DNA of 64,000 nt from JAJYSO01 sp964451785 (GTDB taxonomy: Bacteria; Bacteroidota; Bacteroidia; Flavobacteriales; Flavobacteriaceae): assembly GCA_964451785.1 (NCBI GenBank), contig CAYVJG010000001.1, positions 1-64,000 of the forward strand. Reading direction: 5' to 3'. This document shows positions 60,025-64,000 of this stretch, one piece after another. Every line of letters begins with the position of its first letter. The first letter of the stretch is position 1. Position numbers and translations under genes: made by a program. Below the pieces are notes generated by a model, which had not been told where the DNA came from, did no database searches, and saw nothing but the letters and a program-made list of their open reading frames with translations.

Positions 60025-60993
60025 ATGCAGAGCAAACCAAAAACATTTACTTCTAAATTTGCTGAAGCAGTTTGGAACGGACTCACAACTTATCCAAAAA
60101 ATTTACCTTCTCGATTTATCTATGATACGAGAGGAGATGAGTTGTTTCAAGATATTATGGCGATGCCGGAGTATTATTTGACCAAGTGTGAGTTTGAAAT
60201 ACTCAACACTCATAAAGCTGCCATTGTTTCAAATTTTAAAGGCCCCAAAGGTTTTGATTTTATAGAATTGGGAGCTGGTGATGGTCAAAAAACAAAGCTG
60301 TTGCTGCAACAGTTAATTGATGAAAAAGAGAAGTTTACCTATATCCCCGTTGATATAAGTCAACATATTCTAAACGATTTGTCAACAACGCTCAAAAGAG
60401 AGTTTCCCGAGCTAGAGGTAGTCCCTAAACAAGGAACGTATTTTGGCGTTTTAGAGCAGCTTAAAACCTTTAGTACACGTAAAAAAGCCATTGTTGTTTT
60501 GGGGTCTAATATTGGTAATCTATTACATGAAAAAGCCATTGCATTTTTGCGAAATATACAAGAGGCAATGACAACTGATGATATGTTGTTTATGGGGTTT
60601 GATCAAAAAAAAGATCCAGCGGTTATTTTGGCAGCTTACAATGATCAAGCAGGAATTACGGCAGCGTTTAATAAAAATATTTTACACCGCATCAATGATG
60701 AACTGCAAGCTGACTTTCAAGTTGATCAGTTTAGGCATTGGGAAACTTACAATCCTGAGTCAGGAACAGTGTCTAGTTTTTTAGTAGCTGAATCGGCGCA
60801 GACAGTAAATGTTGAAGCTTTAAAGTTGACTGTTCATTTTGAGCCTTGGGAAAGCATTCACGTTGAAATTTCACAGAAATACGACGATGCTGTAGTGGAG
60901 TGGTTAGCCCGTGAAGCGGGTTTACAAATAGAACACTGTTATCAGGACAAAAAAGGCTATTATAAGAATTATGTTTTTAAAAAACATCAGTAA
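60025..60993 (+). CDS. egtD: L-histidine N-alpha-methyltransferase EgtD
   Basis: Makes hercynine by trimethylating histidine. 322 residues from ATG 60025 (MQSKPKTFTSKFAEAV); a GTG at 59992 would add 11 residues. The SAM-binding motif is FIELGAGDGQKT (about 79-90), followed by the YIPVDIS acidic loop, LGSNIGN and MGFDQKKDP. The conserved start FAEAVWNGL and RFIYDTRGDELFQ fit the family. It lies 74 bases after egtB. Confidence 0.92.
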   Translation: MQSKPKTFTSKFAEAVWNGLTTYPKNLPSRFIYDTRGDELFQDIMAMPEYYLTKCEFEILNTHKAAIVSNFKGPKGFDFIELGAGDGQKTKLLLQQLIDEKEKFTYIPVDISQHILNDLSTTLKREFPELEVVPKQGTYFGVLEQLKTFSTRKKAIVVLGSNIGNLLHEKAIAFLRNIQEAMTTDDMLFMGFDQKKDPAVILAAYNDQAGITAAFNKNILHRINDELQADFQVDQFRHWETYNPESGTVSSFLVAESAQTVNVEALKLTVHFEPWESIHVEISQKYDDAVVEWLAREAGLQIEHCYQDKKGYYKNYVFKKHQ

Positions 60994-61103
60994 ATTAGCA
61001 GGTGTGAAGACTGCGGATTTAAAAGGCCGCTAAGCTATTCACGGCTTTTGTTTGCTAGCTTAAATCAATTTTGCAATCAAGAGATAAACTCTTGTAGTGA
61101 TAG

Positions 61104-61175
61104 TAGCTCCACTAGGAATCGAACCTAGATCTAAAGTACCGGAAACTTTCATTCTATCCATTGAACTATGGAGCC
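61104..61175 (-). tRNA. tRNA-Arg (anticodon CCG)
   Basis: Read on the minus strand, 72 bases fold into a cloverleaf: acceptor GGCTCCA with TGGAGCT, D arm GTTC/GAAT, anticodon stem AAAGT/ACTTT with loop TTCCGGT (anticodon CCG), T arm CTAGG-TTCGATT-CCTAG. The 3' CCA is not encoded. It decodes CGG arginine codons. Confidence 0.9.
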
Positions 61176-61287
61176 TTTTTGAGAGCGACAAACATACACA
61201 AAATAATCGTTTGGTTTCAAATAATACTGAACTATAAACGATTTAGTGAATAAGCTTATATCCCTCTGCTATAACTAGTTTTATGAG

Positions 61288-61359
61288 TAGCTCCACCAGG
61301 AATCGAACCTGGATCTAAAGTTTAGGAAACTCTTGTTCTATCCGTTGAACTATGGAGCC
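61288..61359 (-). tRNA. tRNA-Arg (anticodon CCT)
   Basis: 72 bases on the minus strand. Acceptor GGCTCCA/TGGAGCT identical to the other copy, D arm GTTC/GAAC, anticodon stem AGAGT/ACTTT with loop TTCCTAA (anticodon CCT), T arm CCAGG-TTCGATT-CCTGG. The CCA is not encoded. It decodes AGG arginine codons. It lies 112 bases from the CCG gene. Confidence 0.9.
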
Positions 61360-61394
61360 TAATAAAAAGTTATATGCGCGCAAAAATAGGGTTT

Positions 61395-62558
61395 TTATAG
61401 AGAATTCAGTATATCTGCGGCTTTTTTTAAAGTATCTTCATTTTTGGCAAAACAGAACCGGATCATCTTTTCACAAGTGTTGTCTTTGTGAAAAACAGAA
61501 ATAGGAATTGCGGCTATGTGGTGATTAACAATGAGTTCTTTGACAAAAGCTACGTCTTTTTTGTCAGAAATAGCCCGATAGGATAGGGTTTGAAAATAAG
61601 TGCCTTCAGCGGGTAAACCTTCAAATTTTGAATGACGAATAGCTTCAAAAAAGAAATCGCGTTTTTGTTGAAAGAAATCGGGAAGCTGTAAATAATGCTC
61701 AGGCTCTTGTAAATAAGCATTTAGAGCAACTTGCATCGGGTGGTTGACACAAAAAACATTGTATTGATGTACTTTTTTAAACTCATCCATCAAGGCCTTA
61801 GGCGCAAAGCAATAACCCATTTTCCAGCCGGTGACATGAAAAGTTTTACCAAAGGAGTAGGTTAAAAAAGCACGTTCAGCTAAATCGGGATAGCGCGCTA
61901 CACTTTGGTGTTTTTTGCCGTCATAGGTGATGTGTTCATACACTTCGTCGCTGAGAATAATAATATTGGTATCTTTAACTAAAGCACTTAGTTCTTTTAA
62001 ATCCTGATCACTTAAACAACGCCCGCTGGGATTGTGTGGATTGTTGATGATAATCATGCGCGTTTTAGGGTTTATCGCAGCTTTCACTTCATTCCAATCT
62101 ATTTTATACTCAGGGGCGTGTAGAGCAATTTGAATAGATTTACCGCCGTTTAAGGCGATGGCAGGCTCATAGCAATCATAGGCCGGTTTAAAAACAATCA
62201 CTTCATCATCAGGACGTACAACTGCTGCAATAGCCGTAAAGATAGCTTGGGTGGCCCCTGCAGTTAGCGTGATTTCTGTTTCTGGATGATAAGTATAGCC
62301 GTATTGATCAGCTTGTTTTTGACAAAGGGTTTCGCGTAAGCTGAATATACCCGCCAGAGGCGCATATTGATTTTTGCCGGAATGAAGCGCCTTAGTGACT
62401 TCGTTGAGTAGTTTTTTGTCTGGTGAAAATCCAGGAAAGCCTTGTGCTAAATTAACCGGCTGATACTGATGTACAAGCGTGTTTATTGTGGCAAATATAG
62501 AAGGTTTTATATCGGGGAGTTTATGCGGTATAGCCATAGGTTTATTTTCTAATTTCAT
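61395..62558 (-). CDS. PLP-dependent aminotransferase, methionine aminotransferase type (YbdL-like)
   Basis: 387 residues of fold type I. The PLP lysine is in YSFGKTFHVTGWKMG (motif SFGKTFHVTGWK), NNPHNPSGR binds the substrate, and LSDEVYEHI holds the cofactor-contacting aspartate and tyrosine. The segment LAQGFPGFSPDK near the N-terminus is typical of the YbdL/methionine aminotransferase and kynurenine aminotransferase group, which act on methionine, phenylalanine and related amino acids. It stands alone, downstream of the tRNA-Arg pair in transcription. Confidence 0.9.
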   Translation of the reverse strand: MKLENKPMAIPHKLPDIKPSIFATINTLVHQYQPVNLAQGFPGFSPDKKLLNEVTKALHSGKNQYAPLAGIFSLRETLCQKQADQYGYTYHPETEITLTAGATQAIFTAIAAVVRPDDEVIVFKPAYDCYEPAIALNGGKSIQIALHAPEYKIDWNEVKAAINPKTRMIIINNPHNPSGRCLSDQDLKELSALVKDTNIIILSDEVYEHITYDGKKHQSVARYPDLAERAFLTYSFGKTFHVTGWKMGYCFAPKALMDEFKKVHQYNVFCVNHPMQVALNAYLQEPEHYLQLPDFFQQKRDFFFEAIRHSKFEGLPAEGTYFQTLSYRAISDKKDVAFVKELIVNHHIAAIPISVFHKDNTCEKMIRFCFAKNEDTLKKAADILNSL

Positions 62559-62705
62559 AATTACACAATCTTTGTAAGATACCCAAATTATCAGGGATTA
62601 ATTCTGAAGAATCGAAATTAGGAGGTTACTTTAATGTAAAAATGTTTTGAAGCGAAAGCAATTCGAATAAAAACTGTATTTTTGGGCTTTAAAAACTGCC
62701 AACTA

Positions 62706-63329
62706 ATGTCCTTAAAGAAAGCCGGACTCCTCATAGCTCTTATCTTGGTTGTGGACCAAGTTTCAAAATTTTACATTAAAACTCATTTTATGCTTGGCGA
62801 TCAAGTGCAGGTATTTGAGTGGTTTCGTATTTTGTTTGTAGAAAATGAAGGTATGGCCTGGGGCGCTCAGATTCCGGGTGAATACGGTAAACTCATTTTA
62901 ACTCTATTCCGCTTGGTAGCGATTGTAGGAATCGGTTATTGGTTGTGGGATACCATCAAAAAGAAAGAGAGCAAGATGATGATTTTGAGTATAGCTCTTA
63001 TTTTTGCAGGGGCTTTTGGCAATATTATCGACTCTGTCTTTTACGGTGTTATTTTTAATGACAGTCACGGGCAAATCGCCTCCTTGTTTCCGGCAGCTGG
63101 TGGTTACGGCTCCTTGTTACACGGCAAGGTAGTCGATATGTTTTATTTTCCGTTGTGGCAGGGTTATTTGCCTAGCTGGATTCCTGGCGTAGGGGGGGAG
63201 TATTTTACCTTTTTTGAACCTGTGTTTAATGTGGCTGATTCTTCGATTACCATAGGATTTATCTTGATGATTTTCTTCAACAAATCAATGTTTAAGAAAG
63301 ACAGAAAAAAAGAAGAATTAGCTGAATAG
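62706..63329 (+). CDS. lspA: Lipoprotein signal peptidase
   Basis: 207 residues from ATG 62706 (MSLKKAGLLIALILVVDQ). It cleaves the signal peptide of prolipoproteins after lipid transfer. Four membrane helices; the catalytic aspartates are in GNIIDSVFYG and FNVADSSITIG, and the N-terminal VVDQVSKFYIK is typical. It is about 45 residues longer than E. coli LspA owing to a loop near residues 110-165 between helices 3 and 4, a common feature of Bacteroidota. Confidence 0.95.
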   Translation: MSLKKAGLLIALILVVDQVSKFYIKTHFMLGDQVQVFEWFRILFVENEGMAWGAQIPGEYGKLILTLFRLVAIVGIGYWLWDTIKKKESKMMILSIALIFAGAFGNIIDSVFYGVIFNDSHGQIASLFPAAGGYGSLLHGKVVDMFYFPLWQGYLPSWIPGVGGEYFTFFEPVFNVADSSITIGFILMIFFNKSMFKKDRKKEELAE

Positions 63330-63336
63330 ATTTAAA

Positions 63337-63900
63337 TTAAAATTGATAAATACGCTTCGGCGTCACGCAGTAATCTAACGGGATGTCGTCATGACTGGCT
63401 TTAATAGCGTCTTTTTCGGGTGGAAAAAACGATAAGCCAATTTTGATAACGTTGGGCTTACAGGCTTCTAAAAAGCGATCGTAAAAACCTTTGCCATAAC
63501 CGACACGATTTCCATTTTCATCATAAGCTAATAGCGGAACGAAAACCACATCAATGACTTCCGGTTGAATTTTAATCCCTGAAATAGGCTCAGGAATTCC
63601 CCAGCGATTAACTTCAATACGCGTGTTGTCAGTGAGTAAGAAATGCTCCATGTCAACATGCGTAAAATCACTTTTTGACAAGCAAACATCTTTGTCTTTG
63701 CCTTGCAAAATAGTTAAGAGGTAATCGGTATCTACTTCCTTTTGCGACCGTATACTGAGGTATAATGAATATAAAGAGCGCTTCCAAATCGGAAGTTCTA
63801 AGCAATGATTAGCGATAGCCAAACTCTTGTCTTCAATTTCCTTTAGTGACAATTCTTGACGTTTAGCTTTATAGTGTTTGCGCAGTTCTGATTTTGTCAT
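63337..63900 (-). CDS. 5-formyltetrahydrofolate cyclo-ligase
   Basis: 187 residues, family-typical. Converts 5-formyl-THF to 5,10-methenyl-THF with ATP. The N-terminus KSELRKHYKAKRQEL and the C-terminal GNRVGYGKGFYDRFLE (folate/ATP site) are clear. It converges with lspA and overlaps the stop codon of the next minus-strand gene by four bases (ATGA), so the two are translated together. Confidence 0.93.
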   Translation of the reverse strand: MTKSELRKHYKAKRQELSLKEIEDKSLAIANHCLELPIWKRSLYSLYLSIRSQKEVDTDYLLTILQGKDKDVCLSKSDFTHVDMEHFLLTDNTRIEVNRWGIPEPISGIKIQPEVIDVVFVPLLAYDENGNRVGYGKGFYDRFLEACKPNVIKIGLSFFPPEKDAIKASHDDIPLDYCVTPKRIYQF

Positions 63901-64000
63901 TTTCCGAGTTCTTGTGAAATATGATATATGGCATCTCCTTTGTAAACAATAGGCGATTGATTGACGTTGATGATATAGCCGTCATTACCCGCTTTTATCT
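63897..64000 (-). CDS. C-terminal end of a gene cut by the window edge
   Basis: Only 34 codons are in view. They read IKAGNDGYIINVNQSPIVYK and then GDAIYHISQELGK before a TGA that overlaps the start of the cyclo-ligase gene (ATGA). The pattern of a hydrophobic strand, then GDAIYHIS, resembles the end of succinylglutamate desuccinylase/aspartoacylase family proteins, but this is a weak inference from a short stretch. The gene continues to the right of the window. Confidence 0.5.
   Translation of the reverse strand, partial: IKAGNDGYIINVNQSPIVYKGDAIYHISQELGK

Overview
The window is a stretch of chromosome from a low-GC member of the Bacteroidota, most likely the family Flavobacteriaceae. Evidence for this: a fused SecDF translocase, two secreted proteins with a gliding-motility/type IX secretion type B C-terminus, several families common in flavobacteria (DUF2851, DUF4199, DUF1573, DUF2795, Lacal_2735-like), and promoters of the Bacteroidota type (TTG, about 19 bases, TANNTTTG) rather than -35/-10 boxes. 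Most genes are housekeeping genes in short operons. I see no prophage, transposase, CRISPR array or conjugation gene.

Layout. 1-1400: a membrane protein of unknown function, a cluster of small palindromic repeats, a rhodanese and an interspersed repeat. 1410-7000: a lysozyme-like secreted protein, an RsmI-type methyltransferase, a low-molecular-weight phosphatase and dnaA; then a thioesterase, a DinB protein and a SRPBCC/GyrI-like membrane protein. 7100-13210: secDF, gyrB and queE. 13280-18670: a lipoprotein, a hydrolase, rluF, YkvA, a cysteine synthase/CBS-type enzyme, DUF2851 and PspC. 18800-25744: an amino-acid transport block (AGCS, APC, AGCS) followed by a helix-hairpin-helix protein. 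26000-29800: acyl-CoA dehydrogenase, pepD, a BtuF-like receptor and a small basic protein. 29959-34826: a type IX cargo protein, then NUDIX/pyrE (divergent), SRPBCC and birA. 34907-41590: rsfS, ftsH, LUD, cdsA, psd, acyl-CoA-binding protein, patatin and a broken lipoprotein gene, a run concerned largely with membrane lipids. 41654-48880: M1 peptidase, DUF1573, valS, lipoprotein, DoxX and flavin monooxygenase. 49049-54080: a second type IX cargo protein, a coiled-coil protein, zapA, a probable 6S RNA and rny. 54169-58547: DUF4199, secA and DUF2795. 58772-64000: egtB-egtD (ergothioneine-type pathway), two tRNA-Arg genes, an aminotransferase, lspA, 5-formyl-THF cyclo-ligase and the end of another gene.

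The least ordinary content is non-coding or degraded. A bipartite ~131-bp repeat occurs in three near-identical copies plus one worn copy; it has nested ATACC/GGTAT ends and can fold into a long hairpin, and two of the four copies overlap the stop end of a gene. A separate cluster of 28-bp palindromes lies at 484-643. A 6S-like RNA with a 14-bp closing stem sits between zapA and rny. A small lipoprotein gene at 41161-41587 appears to have lost one base in each of two A-runs. Starts in several genes were moved from the longest reading frame to an internal ATG, for reasons given in each entry. All functional calls rest on motif recognition by eye; no database search was possible.
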